Origin: Skeletonema tropicum
Taxonomy: Eukaryota > Bacillariophyta > Thalassiosirophyceae > Thalassiosirales > Thalassiosiraceae
Direction: 5' to 3'
Length of the DNA stretch: 64,000 nt
Assembly: GCA_037178625.1 (NCBI GenBank)
Contig: CM074130.1
Coordinates: 62,001 to 126,000 of the forward strand
Part shown: one piece after another, positions 1-9,812 of the stretch
How positions within the stretch are numbered: position 1 is the first letter of the stretch
Layout: each line of letters opens with the position of its first letter
Position numbers and translations under genes: made by a program
Notes under the pieces: generated by a model
What the model saw: the letters and a program-made list of their open reading frames with translations, nothing else
Databases searched by the model: none
What the model was told of the DNA's origin: nothing

Positions 1-422
1 TGACCGCCACAACCACAACGAAAGGTGCGGCATCAAACGATGGAGCTCCAAAGAAAGTGATCGACACAAGGAATCTCAGCGAACAAGACCTCAAAGCCCT
101 CAAGAAACAAGATCCTTTTCTATACTACTCCATTCCTCGTCCAGTCCGTCGACGCAGCGCAGCTGATGTGACGACTCGGCGTCATCAGGAGTCTGGTAGC
201 TGTAGTCGACGAGCCTCATGTCCTTCTCGGGTCGAGTCATCTTCGTCGACTATGGTAGAAAGGAAGAGCCGTATATCGTTCGAATGCCATACAGATTTGG
301 TATTAGAAGACTTTATGGGCGATACAGAACTATACTTATGGGAAGGGGACGAGGCTGATCTCGATATCGATGCATTGTTTGATCAGCTGTTTCTCTCGTA
401 CGAACGGCAGCAACAGCAGTAA
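1..422 (+). CDS. Hypothetical protein, C-terminal part only
   Basis: The reading frame is open from base 3, so the gene enters the window from the left; the first visible in-frame candidate start (GTG at 57) is not a credible initiation codon. About 139 codons remain before TAA at 420-422. The protein has a Thr/Ala-rich stretch, then a polar region with a DPFLYYSIP motif followed by several arginines and serines, then an acidic C-terminus with several Asp/Glu and a terminal poly-Gln run. I do not recognise a catalytic domain. The DPF(L/M)YYSIP-like motif followed by basic residues recalls short conserved motifs of stramenopile hypothetical proteins, but that is recollection, not proof. Coding status rests on codon-like composition and the long frame. 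Confidence 0.55.
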   Translation, partial: TATTTTKGAASNDGAPKKVIDTRNLSEQDLKALKKQDPFLYYSIPRPVRRRSAADVTTRRHQESGSCSRRASCPSRVESSSSTMVERKSRISFECHTDLVLEDFMGDTELYLWEGDEADLDIDALFDQLFLSYERQQQQ

Positions 423-518
423 TACTGTGTCGCAAGACTGATTAGTGTAGTTAACGATCGATTTGCAACACACCGTTTTTGATTATGAACGTCTCGAGTT
501 TTTTAGTGTAGAGATTAG

Positions 519-681
519 ATTTTAAGAAACATACATAAAGAGGGAGAACATTTTAGATCTTGTACGAAGACTGCAAACTTTAGTCAAGCTTCCAGTGACT
601 TGCGACTTCGAACATTGGAGAGCGATCATGCTGCAAGAGTGTACACGAGTAAGTGTCGAGATTACGTTCGAGGTGCTGCTA
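519..681 (+). other. Possible exon interrupted by the LTR element
   Basis: This 163-bp stretch is open in one frame after a TAG at 516-518 and runs into the left target duplication (676-681, CTGCTA). If the retroelement and one copy of the duplication are ignored, the frame continues without a stop into 7432-7517 and ends at TAA 7515-7517. There is no start codon and no recognised domain, so an open frame by chance is possible. It may equally be an upstream region of unknown use. Confidence 0.25.
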
Positions 682-922
682 TGTTGAAATGCTCTCTAGC
701 TACGTAACAGTTCGGTGTCTCTCTCTTGGTATTCTCTTGTACAATTGTACTCAGTAGATAATGGTCTTAAGCTATTTTACGTTATTGCTCTCTCTAGAAA
801 AGTGAGCTTGTCAGAAATGCCTGTGTTTGTGCGTGTCTGCATTTATGACTCTAATGACCGATGACTCTGGTTCGTGACCCCACTACTTGTCATGACTTGT
901 TCGTAGTTAGTTGTTCCTTCGA

Positions 923-2468
923 TATCACGGGTTCTAAGCCTCCCGGTCTAAGTTCAAAAGTAGGAGTATCAACGTAGGAATAGTACATAACAGGTGATAT
1001 GACTATCGCTACGACATTTGTTAACCCTTACTAACCAAAACAGGCAAAAATCAATATATTTTCTTGACGGGCTAATTATCGCCAAACACTTTTTCATCTC
1101 CACTCAACATCACCAAGATGAGGAGCACCGGCACCATGGTGTGTTTGCGTCCTATGGTGATATAATGTCCCATCTTGATATACTGGTGAACTTTTTTGGC
1201 AACGAACTCTACACCCATATTGTAGTTCATTAATAAAAAAGTTCACCAGTATACAATAACGTCGAATTAATTCTCGTCGACATATTTTATCGCTAGAAAT
1301 TTCCCCTCGACGACACAGTCTGCCGCTGCCATATTTATCCAAAAGAGAGGCAGTAGGGTGTGCCATCACTCCGCCCTGCCCCTTCCAATCGACAACCAAA
1401 CATATATTATTCGTAGGTTATGCTTATCGCCACAGTAATCACCGTATTCACCAAGAATATAAGTGATCTAGCCACACCATCATCAAAAGCCACCTGTCGC
1501 CTTGTTGCGACCGACACTCTCACCAAAGGATGCATCACAGAGGGAACGAAGCCCTGAAACTTATGCCCCAGTTATAATATGATATAGAGCGATGATTGGG
1601 GGGCATAAACCTGATAAAAAGAGTCTTATTGTCTCCTTGAAGCGACGAGTCAATAATTACAAAAAACTCGTCTCAAATGGGCATAATAACCACCATCAAT
1701 TGTTGTATACAGCCACCAATAATTCCAAAACACATCCAAAACAGAACTAACAAATCATTGCGGTAATAATATACATTGGTATTGTTTGGAGTAGTGTTTT
1801 CAATCGGATAATGTTAAATATTATTTGGTACAATAAATTACAAAAAAATGTAGGCCTCTACACCATGATTAATATGACATCAACACCTATATTGCGGCTG
1901 CTGAAGCGTGTATACCCCCCCGACATCCTCTTTCATGTTGAGAGTTGAAGAATTGTGTTTGCATTGTTGTTATGGACTGTTTATATGGTTGATTGTTGCA
2001 TATTAATTATGTGAAACATCACATATCCGATCACATGTGCGCCTGGGTAATAATAAATAGAGGGAGCACTCTCATACGTGGGGCACGACCTCGGAAGTCA
2101 ATATTATGTTGCAGATGAGATATGTAAAGTAGGGGACCTTGTAGTGCAGAGAATCATTGCCAAAAGGATCATATCACAGGTGGACGAAGATGACCAATTT
2201 TCATATCGTTGATGGCGAGTACAATAACTCAACGACGGCATCTACCTCGACAAAGGAACGCCTCCATAATATACCCAATAGTAATGGAGAGCGATATTGG
2301 TGCGTATATTGGTTATATTTGAAGCGTGTGCATTGTTGGGGCCGACGGTAGGAGCGGCAGCTTCATGGTTGATGTCAAAAAGTGCAGCATTAGGTACGAC
2401 TTACAGGTAGTATGTACGTTCTACGAAGATTTGAATTCCTACGTAGGCCTTAGAACCCGTGACCCGTG
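923..2468. mobile_element. Nested 1.5-kb terminal-inverted-repeat insertion in the LTR
   Basis: The insertion site is visible by comparison with the intact LTR, which reads straight through CCTTCGAACTCAG near 7360. The sequence is flanked by TCGA at 919-922 and 2469-2472. Its ends carry the inverted motif TCACGGGTTCTAAG (925-938 and, inverted, about 2448-2462), with a more distant CGTAGGAAT match further in; the right end has an extra CACGGG. No transposase or other convincing coding region is seen inside, so it is probably non-autonomous. The family is not identified; a 4-bp duplication is unusual for common TIR families. Confidence 0.55.
1179..1253. repeat. Perfect 19-bp hairpin inside the nested insertion
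   Basis: Arms at 1179-1197 and 1235-1253 (TATACTGGTGAAC followed by six T, and its exact complement) enclose a 37-bp loop. A perfect 19-bp stem is well beyond chance at this scale. It sits in the middle part of the nested insertion rather than at its ends. Confidence 0.85.
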
Positions 2469-2738
2469 TCGAACTCAGTTCTATTTACAATCCGTAGTAT
2501 TGATATTGTACCTTACGAGTACATTCCAACATCCTTCCATCAATCTTCGGATAAGTTATTCCTCTAGTATTCCTCTTCATTCAATGCATTATGTCAATTC
2601 AGTTTGTCGTGTATTATTATGAAACGTTCAGGGCTCTTGAATCTGATAAGTTGAGAGTTCCACTCAAACGCCAGTTTGTTGTTCTTCCTAAGCTTCATTC
2701 CGTGATGAGCTCTATACAGTTGTTGTTGTAAGATTTCT

Positions 2739-3480
2739 TTACTTGCTTGTCCACTTCTTCCAGTCGACTTTTCCAACGAGTGCTTTTGAATGTTTCTCAT
2801 GTAGCTCTCGTGATAAATTCTTAATACAGATGTCGCTGACATTGTCTTCACTTTTGCAAAAGATGATCTTGATCAATGGATCTGTACCGCTGTTGTATTC
2901 GCGTATAAATTTCGTTCTAATATCGATGTGACGAGTTCTTGCGCCTGAAGTCACATTCTCAGCCATATGGATGGCACCAATATTGTCAACCTTGACTATC
3001 ACTGGGGTATCAACCTTGATTCCAATGTCGCCTAGCAGTTGCACAACGAAGACTATTTCCTTGACTGCTTCGCTGAGATCGATCCATTCTGCTGCGCTAC
3101 TTGAGAGGCTAACAGTTGCTTGCATCTTCGATTTGTAGCAGATTGGTATTCCAATCAGAAACAGTACAAAGCCAGAGATGCTCTTTCTGCTTTCAGGATC
3201 TCCTGCATGATCGGAGTCAGAGTATACCACTAGGATCCATTTGCCGCTCTGACGGTCCTTCCTGTTCACTTGTAGGAGTAATCCATAGTCTTTCGTATCA
3301 AGTGTGAACTTCGTCATACGCAGTGCTTCCTTCAGGGCAAGCGGACCTGGAGCTGCTAGTCCTTTCGCTAGATTCCTCACAGCGTTCGCGATGATGTCAG
3401 GTCTAGCCAGTCTGACGTAAATGTGCGGTTGGTATACCCAGCCTTTGGATTGGTCCTCTTTGAAGACAATTCATGTGACA
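2739..3480 (-). pseudogene. Copia RNase H remnant
   Basis: The frame reads a Copia/Ty1-type RNase H: the segment YSDSDHAGDPESRKSISG, then CYKSKMQATVSLSSSAAEW, then VDNIGAIHMAENVTSGARTR with HIDIRTKFIRE, which are the conserved blocks of the family. The 213-residue stretch from 3380 extends upstream in the same frame (reading ...YVRLARPDIIANAVRNLAKG) to about 3475, where a TGA occurs. RNase H degrades the RNA strand during reverse transcription. Integrase and almost all of the reverse transcriptase are missing or unrecognisable, so this is a remnant. It ends just before the left LTR, as expected for the end of pol. An overlapping frame at 2594-2851 is a shadow. Confidence 0.85.
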
Positions 3481-3879
3481 TACCATCTAGAGGGTCTCAT
3501 CGGTCTTCAACTTGAAGTTGCTCTTCTCCAGCTTGGCAATCGCATAGAGAACTGCTGCGGCTTCATCGCTAATAATCAGACGTGTCGACGTCATCCTCTG
3601 TCCTTCCTGATTCGTGTCGGCTGTCCTTCCTTATTCGTTGTCAGCAATACATCCTGATTCATTGTCAACAGATGACTAAGTATCACTATCTGCTATATTC
3701 CTTCCTACTGGGGAATCTGTTGATAAAGCATCATTCATCTGCAATATTCCTTCCTTCTGATAAACTAGGATTGTAAGAGACATCGAGACGGACGCAAGCA
3801 AGGGGTGTCGGGGTCGCCGCTGATTCTTGATCAGATTCGTTACTGATCGGCATCTCGTCATGTGTCGTCTCAAAGCACT

Positions 3880-5511
3880 CATCATTGAATGTAGTTCGCT
3901 GCAGGTGCGGAGGGTTGAGCTGCTTCATCTTCTTCTTTGGTGTTATGGTCCCCCACGACTTGATTATCATCGGCTGCATCGTCATCTGCAGCGTCATCTT
4001 CTCCCATGATAAAAGTGGCGGAGGCTACTTGGTAAACATCGCAGGGCTCCTCAGTCTTCTCAAGGTAGGGCTCCTCAGCCTCAGTAGGTTGTTGGGAGTG
4101 GTCAAGTAACTTGTCAACTTCAAGCGCGGAGTGGTCAGGTTACATGTTGACTTGAAGTGCATAAGTTGACACTTGGTACGTCCACTTCCACTCAAAATTA
4201 GGAGCGAGGATTGTTAATTCACTGTTGCTTCGTGAAAGCACAAACTCGCAGGCTTCTTTGCGATGTGCAAAGTTCAATTTGTCATCATGTACAGCGATTG
4301 ATGTGACCGAGCTCTCCTCTGATGCGCTCCTAACTGTGGTCGCTGCACTATCAGATTGCATCTCCAATTGCGAAACTTCGTCGTAGTTGTCTAACTCAAA
4401 TGAATCCAAGTAGTCTTCATGGGTAGAATCAATTTCATCGTTCGAATTGGAGTCGTCTGCGTCTGATGACTTATCTGATGACTCAGGATGATGATGGAAG
4501 GTGGAAAAATCCCACAGGGGAAACATTACTTCTGCTGCATTTGATGCAAAGTTTCCGTCGGAGTAAATCATCATCACGTCATCATGGTAGGTAATGGAAC
4601 GGCCTACCAACATGTACATTTCTTTTGCACAATGGTCTCACGCCATTCCTCTGCAATAACAGTATCCAGGTTGACTTTTCCATTGACACATTCTTCTGCC
4701 AACTCTATCAAGTCTGTGATAGAATCCTCGTCGTCACTTGATTCTTCATCACTGTTACCATCATATTCAATCAGTGGGGGGAGAGAGATCTCATCATCAC
4801 TCTCCTCTTCATCACTACTAATCCCATCATCTCTAGGGACTAAATCGGGTAGAGAGTCTTCGTATCACTCTCTTCGTCACTACTAGTCTCATCATCTCTA
4901 AAGACTAAGTCAGGTAGAGAGACTTCCTCGTCGCTCTCTTCCTCGTCGCTACTGCTCTCATCATCTCTAAGAGCCAGATCGGGTAGGGAGGTCGACTCAT
5001 CGCTCCCATCTTCTTCTTCTTCTTCATACTCGTCGGCCTCATTGCCGATCACAAGTGGGGAGGTCAACTCATCGCTCCCATCTTCTTCTTCTTCATACTC
5101 ATCGGCCTCATCGCCGAGTACTACTTTGCCTTCTCCATTGGACACTTCTCCTCCAATTTTGGCAACTTCTTCGTCTGCTTCAAATAGATCAGCCTCGCTG
5201 ACCAACTTCTCTTCTTCGTCGGCCTCATCGCCGAGTACTACTTTGCCTTCTCCATTGGACAATTCTCCTCCAATTTTGGCAATTTCGTCGTCTAAGAACA
5301 TGAAGCCAAGTTCTTCTTCATCATCACTCTCACTCGATGAATCATCTTCGTCCACTTCATCCACCGCTTGGATGTCGCCGAATCCTCTAAGTTGGGCATC
5401 AGATTCGAAGCACTCGTTCCACCATCCCAATTCCTGTGCATCACCTCCAAGCAGGTGCACCTTGATGCTGGTGAACTCCCCTGCCGCACTCTTACCAGAA
5501 CTCCTACTCAT
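3880..5511 (-). pseudogene. Acidic Asp/Glu/Ser repeat protein, frameshifted
   Basis: From ATG at 5511 the frame reads a strongly acidic protein with internal repeats of about 20-45 residues: NGEGKVVLGDEADE occurs twice, DEYEEEEDGSDE-type units twice, and SLPDL(A/V)xRDDExSSDEE units at least twice. Near 4855 a frameshift occurs: the same SLPDL...RDDG..SDEE unit continues in the next frame to a TAG near 4600. Further acidic open stretches follow at 4619-4140 and about 4120-3890. No enzyme domain is recognised. It lies inside the LTR element where gag/integrase would be expected, on the same strand, but does not resemble gag. It could be a captured host gene or a diverged element protein. Confidence 0.5.
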
Positions 5512-5840
5512 CTCTTCTCTCTCACACGAACAAAACTATCTAAGGTTATCGTACCTCTGGACGGACTTTCCTATTCTTTCTCTTTCTCTCTCTTCTAGAG
5601 TACCTCTATCCGTCGTTCAGGGTAAAATGGAGACAAAAATGGGGACAAAAACACCACTTTTGAGCACGTTAGTATGGAGGGTTCCAGTGGACATAGCTAG
5701 TGCCGGCACATCAAAACTTAGCTAATACCATCGCCTCAAATGTTTGGGTCGGTATTTGGTCGATAGATACCAGTGTTTAATTGCCTCCATTAGTGCGTCG
5801 TATATATGGTCATGATTGATGTGGTGTGATGCCGAGCCGG

Positions 5841-5896
5841 CCTAGCCTAGCCTAGCCTAGAGCCTCAATTTTTTGTCCCCTGAAGGGGACAAAAAA
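5841..5896. repeat. CCTAG pentamer run followed by a 12-bp palindrome
   Basis: Four tandem copies of CCTAG occupy 5841-5860. They are followed by TTTTTTGTCCCC (5869-5880), a TGAA loop and the exact complement (5885-5896). A second, imperfect GTCCCC/GAGGAC hairpin with the same T and A flanks lies at about 7088-7113, which suggests that the two palindromes bound a unit of about 1.2 kb. Confidence 0.7.
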
Positions 5897-7212
5897 CATT
5901 TACTGAATTCCTACGTTGATATTCTACAGAAGCCCCTTCACTCTGGCCTCTTTTTCCTCCTCGCCTCCAATTCTGAGCTCAACAGGACGCTCTCCATGAT
6001 GACCTCTGCTCCTACACCCCTAACGCCACACACGAAACGAATACACCTATGATGCGATTATTATCCCAAAGCTAATATCATTGGCTGTTTAATTCCGGTA
6101 GGGCTTGCTATGAATCGTTGTCTATAAAGAGAAATAATACTCACCATTAAGTGCATAAAATCATCATATTACACTCAATTATACTCTACTTTGGCCATGT
6201 CAGGAGTGATACACTTCATAATACGCTTCCAGTTCACTCAATACACATACATAACGGTTTTGGGGCATCTTTGGCTACTTGAAATGATTAATTGCTCTCT
6301 GTTTTATTGATTATGTGCCCTCTGGTGATTGTTATGAACTTACTTCTCTGACATAGTGTTTGGGGGAGGTATGTGTCATTATCTACCGGGAATATCACAC
6401 CATTTGCCACTTATTATGTGGTTGGGACGAGGGTTGATGTTTTTTGACTTCAATGCATTGATTACTGCCCCACACACAGCGGCCAAGTGGGTGATCGGCA
6501 TGCTCTCCATACACATGCCGCTGCGCAGTGAATGCGTGATGATCTCGACTTTATGGGCAATACAGCGGCTACCAAGCCACCATTACTTCTTCATAGGTAT
6601 ATAGTATCAGTTATTATTGCTCGGTGGCATCGTATCTGCGTCGGTGTAAATATATGAGGTCAGTTCTTCTCATGTCGACTGTGCCAATTTTGCATGTATT
6701 ATGTTCACGTCCTTATACAGCCTTAGCCGTTGAGATTCAGGCCCCACCGACCTCAAAAATAAATTCAGCACAAAATTTTGGTGCGGGGGAGAGTGTTGGA
6801 GTTGTTGTTATTGTTTATTTCATGGCCAATAATGCCATGTGATGCATCATGGTGGGGATGCTTTTTGTGAGATGTGTGATTTTTGATTCAAAATCGCCTC
6901 GCGACTCGCGACGCCGATCAACGCCGATGCATCTGATTTGACACCCCCAACTTCTAGGCGTGTGGATGGAATCTGATCAACCCAAGTTGCAGATGCACTC
7001 TAAACTAACTAAATGGAATAATATTGGTCTTTGAACCGGGAGGATCGGCGTAGTATTGGTGTAGTAATGGCTATCACCATAGAGTGATTTTTTGTCCCCT
7101 TCGGAGGACAAAATTTTTTGAGGGCCATCGCGAGTGGGGATCAAAATGGTTAAAAACTGAACGACGGCTATTACTACTCTAGAGGCTGTATCTGATCAGA
7201 CATTTTAAAACG
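5897..7212. other. Internal part of the LTR element without recognisable gene
   Basis: No frame here gives a protein I can recognise on either strand. A GGGGGAGAG tract directly followed by TGTTGGAG near 6787-6803 resembles a polypurine tract next to an LTR start in plus orientation, so another retroelement fragment may be buried here; no matching second LTR was found. Confidence 0.35.
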
Positions 7213-7425
7213 TGTTGAAATGCTCTCTAGCTACGTAACAGTTCGGTGTCTCTCTCTTGGTATTCTCTTGTACAATTGTACTCAGTAGATAATGGTCTTA
7301 AGCTATTTTACGTTATTGGTTATTGCTCTCTCTCTAGAGAAAAGTGAGCTTGTAGTTGTTCCTTCGAACTCAGTTCTGTTTACAATCCGTAGTATTGATA
7401 TTGTACCTTACGACTACATTCAACA
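7213..7425 (-). repeat. LTR (5' LTR in element orientation)
   Basis: This is the uninterrupted LTR copy, with TGTTGAA at the left end and TTCAACA at the right end, a 7-bp inverted terminal repeat. The target duplication CTGCTA follows at 7426-7431. It serves as the reference that shows where the left LTR has been interrupted. Confidence 0.75.
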
Positions 7426-7431
7426 CTGCTA

Positions 7432-7517
7432 CAGTACCTGGATACAAGGATGTTCATATTGCTGCAGAGAAGGATTCTGTAGTCTTGGCTGCAAAGGATG
7501 AAGATGAAGGTGGATAA
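7432..7517 (+). other. Possible terminal exon of an interrupted host gene
   Basis: The 28 codons up to TAA at 7515-7517 have protein-like composition (Gly-Tyr-Lys-Asp, Ala/Val-rich, then an acidic DEDEGG end). The frame is continuous with 519-681 if the retroelement and one 6-bp duplication are removed. No domain is recognised, and the start of such a gene is not seen. This is inference only. Confidence 0.25.
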
Positions 7518-7721
7518 GTATTCAGGGTGAGAGGAGGAAACGTCATATCACAACGGGACCCAGCGCGAAGAGAGCCAGCTGAAATAAATGACGGCATGAA
7601 AGCTGAAGGGAAGATTGATGGAATGGAGAGAGGCTAATGATAATGAACGTAAAGAGCAACAGCAACATTCAAAATCTTTCTCTAATAACTCCTTTCCAGG
7701 ATTGCAACTACTAATACTTAC

Positions 7722-7830
7722 TTATTCCTAACGTCCAATCGCTGTTTTAGCCGTACGTAAAAACAGAATCGATTCCTTCGTTGACAGGTTTCGCTAACCG
7801 GTAGTACACTCTCTCTATTCTCTTAGCTGT
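7722..7830. repeat. Dispersed repeat, copy 1
   Basis: This stretch (core ATCGATTCCTTCGTTGACAG, then GTTTCGCTAACCGGTA) recurs at 25977-26085 and 31457-31560 with a few substitutions. In the second copy it directly precedes the tubulin block, so it is probably the outer part of that repeated unit. Confidence 0.7.
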
Positions 7831-8122
7831 CTCATCTCCTCGACTCCGTCAAATTGATTCCTACGTATATGTCATACAAGATAGATAACGGCACTCCCTT
7901 TCCGCCGAAATTAGAAAAATAAAATATTTCACAAAAAATCCCGCCTCTTTTGCTCCATGCACGATTTCGCAGCAAAAACATCATCACACATCATGAGGAA
8001 GTGAACCAAAACACCATGTTGATGGCATAGCGGTAAAAATCGTATCTCCTGAAGTACACAGATTTGCATTTCGTGCTATATAACTGTATGCAGCTGAAGC
8101 TATGAGGAAACTTTCTGGCTAG

Positions 8123-8288
8123 GCCACGTAATGCACTTTTTGGTACCCCATCTAAGCGTCACATGAGAAAAAGTCAACCAGAAGAAGCCGAATCTCCCGA
8201 TGTGTCGTCCGATACTACGCCTGTAACACCTCGGAGATCGTCCTCTCTCCGCCAATTATCACCGCTACTTCTACATATAGACATCTAG
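8123..8288 (+). CDS. Possible terminal exon of an unknown gene
   Basis: After a plausible splice acceptor (TTTCTGGCTAG ending at 8122) there is a 55-codon open stretch to TAG at 8286-8288. It encodes a basic, Ser/Pro/Thr-rich peptide with segments such as FGTPSKRHMRKSQPEEAESP and TPVTPRRSSSLRQLSP, typical of disordered phosphorylatable regions. The same frame has a TGA at about 8104, upstream of the acceptor, so an upstream exon would be needed; none was identified. An internal ATG at 8162 could instead start a 41-residue peptide. Coding status is suggested only by composition. Confidence 0.3.
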
Positions 8289-9399
8289 TGTCGGTGTGGT
8301 TCATTGTTAGTGACTTCATATGGCCATAGCACTCCGTCGGGCACCAACATTGCTGCTACACATCACATCATCAATTACAAACAAATGTCACCCATTTCGT
8401 TGTTCTATTCCGACTTCTAATCATGACGAGACAACTAAACACGACAAATGAGCTCTCAATAATATGTAAGGATCGCTTTGTACCGTGAAGTTGACAATTG
8501 AGATCGATTTCACTGCCTACACCACCATCGGCGAACTCAGCCTTGGTATCACCATCGCCCAACACATGGCCATTCCTCGAACAAATTCCAATGGATTCGT
8601 TATTCAAATCAACATTACCATCTGACAACAATGACACAACAACTATTGTATTTGATTGAAGAGATAAGGTCGTAGTTGGGTGACTTAAAGCTCGATTAGG
8701 GTGGAATAGGTGCACATTTTGTCTCCGAAGAAGGCTATTGTTACGGCGCTACATTGCTCTGAATTGATCGGAGTGGAATCTTCAACGACTTGTTAAGGCC
8801 CTTTGGTTTCAATGAAGTAATGTTCGACGGATAGAGCTGCATATGATCACTACTGACATCATTGGAATGCACAAAGTGATTCTCTTGTAGTAGATGGATG
8901 TGCATACAGAAGTGTTTGTGTTGAATGACAAGTATCTGTGGGCCTCATAAATTATTATTACCGCATTAAAAAGATGCAAACATTCTTTTCATAACTCTAC
9001 AAGCGTTATTTTAGCAGTGTTTGGTGTCGTTAGTGCCGAAATATTTGTTATAACACCATCGTTCATTGCTCATGAGAGTTGAGGATACACATTCATGTGC
9101 ACAAATTGGCTTTTATTTTACATCATTTGTAAAAATTAGTACATATAAAGTTGCTACATGCAATCATATGTGTCTATATAAACGTCTCGAGCATTGTATC
9201 TTTTATATAACGGCACCACGCTCAGTACAGTACGCTACTCGGGCGGAAATCCCATGGTGGTGATGTGCTCGATGATCGTTGGCGCCACTTTGGTACCGCT
9301 TCTTGGACGATACCTACGTAGACAAAAAAATCCACGTCATGGAGTCAAGGAGATGAGACAGCTATACTTATGCTACGTGAAGCTTCCTCCTTTCTAAGT
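8289..9399. other. No gene recognised
   Basis: Open frames here are short and of unconvincing composition. A 114-codon minus-strand frame at 8371-8715 shows no motif. The sequence is AT-rich and without obvious repeats. Confidence 0.4.
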
Positions 9400-9684
9400 A
9401 CTTACTTCATGCTCGTCCTGGACGAGAGTGCGAATACTTATGTGGCATAATCGCAAGAGAACGTAGAATATGATTTCGGTGCGATCGATGTGCTGACTAG
9501 CTCATTCGAGCGAGACATGATGAATTCCCATAGGATCTGAGAAGTGTAAAATTCGAAGGTCACCGTCGAGGTGTTTTGTGCTAGCGTTCAGAGTTTATTA
9601 AGTATATCTATCTAAAGTGCACAGACAGTGAAACTACCGAACTTCAAAATTCCAGAATCCCCCCCCTCGCATCTAGTCAAACGC

Positions 9685-9812
9685 AGTCAACTGAACAGAA
9701 CAATAGAATTAGTACTCTTCCTCTTCAATTTCTTCTTCTTCGGCATGAAGTCAACTGAACAGAACAATAGAATTAGTACTCTTCCTCATCAATTTCTTCT
9801 TCTTCGGCATGA
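9685..9812. repeat. 64-bp tandem duplication at the 3' end of tubulin A
   Basis: Two units, 9685-9748 and 9749-9812, differ by a single base visible in CCTCTTC versus CCTCATC. Each contains the last codons of alpha-tubulin plus the first bases after the stop. The unit nearer the gene is used; the other lies beyond the stop in the 3' untranslated region. Tubulin B has only one unit. Confidence 0.9.

Larger units (their letters stand above)
682..2531 (-). repeat. LTR (3' LTR in element orientation), interrupted
   Basis: Bases 682-922 and 2469-2531 together match the LTR at 7213-7425. The left copy also holds about 97 bp after the GTGAGCTTGT motif that the right copy lacks. The two halves are separated by the insertion at 923-2468. 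Ends are TG...CA, as expected for an LTR. Confidence 0.7.
682..7425 (-). mobile_element. Composite Copia-type LTR retrotransposon (degenerate)
   Basis: Two related LTRs lie at 682-2531 and 7213-7425. They share the ends TGTTGAA... and ...TTCAACA (TTCCAACA in the left copy) and long internal identity (for example 690-790 with 7220-7320). The outside of the pair is flanked by CTGCTA at 676-681 and 7426-7431, which I read as the target-site duplication. The RNase H remnant at 2739-3480 is on the minus strand with its C-terminus facing the left LTR, and a purine-rich stretch (complement of 2532-2545) adjoins that LTR, so the element is in minus orientation. Integrase and gag are not recognisable, and only an RNase H domain with a short stretch before it survives. 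A separate insertion splits the left LTR. Six bases is one more than the usual five for Copia. Confidence 0.75.

Noticed and set aside
5042..5725. Plus-strand Ser-rich 227-codon frame
   Set aside because: It is the complement of the acidic GAA/GAT/GAC repeat on the minus strand.
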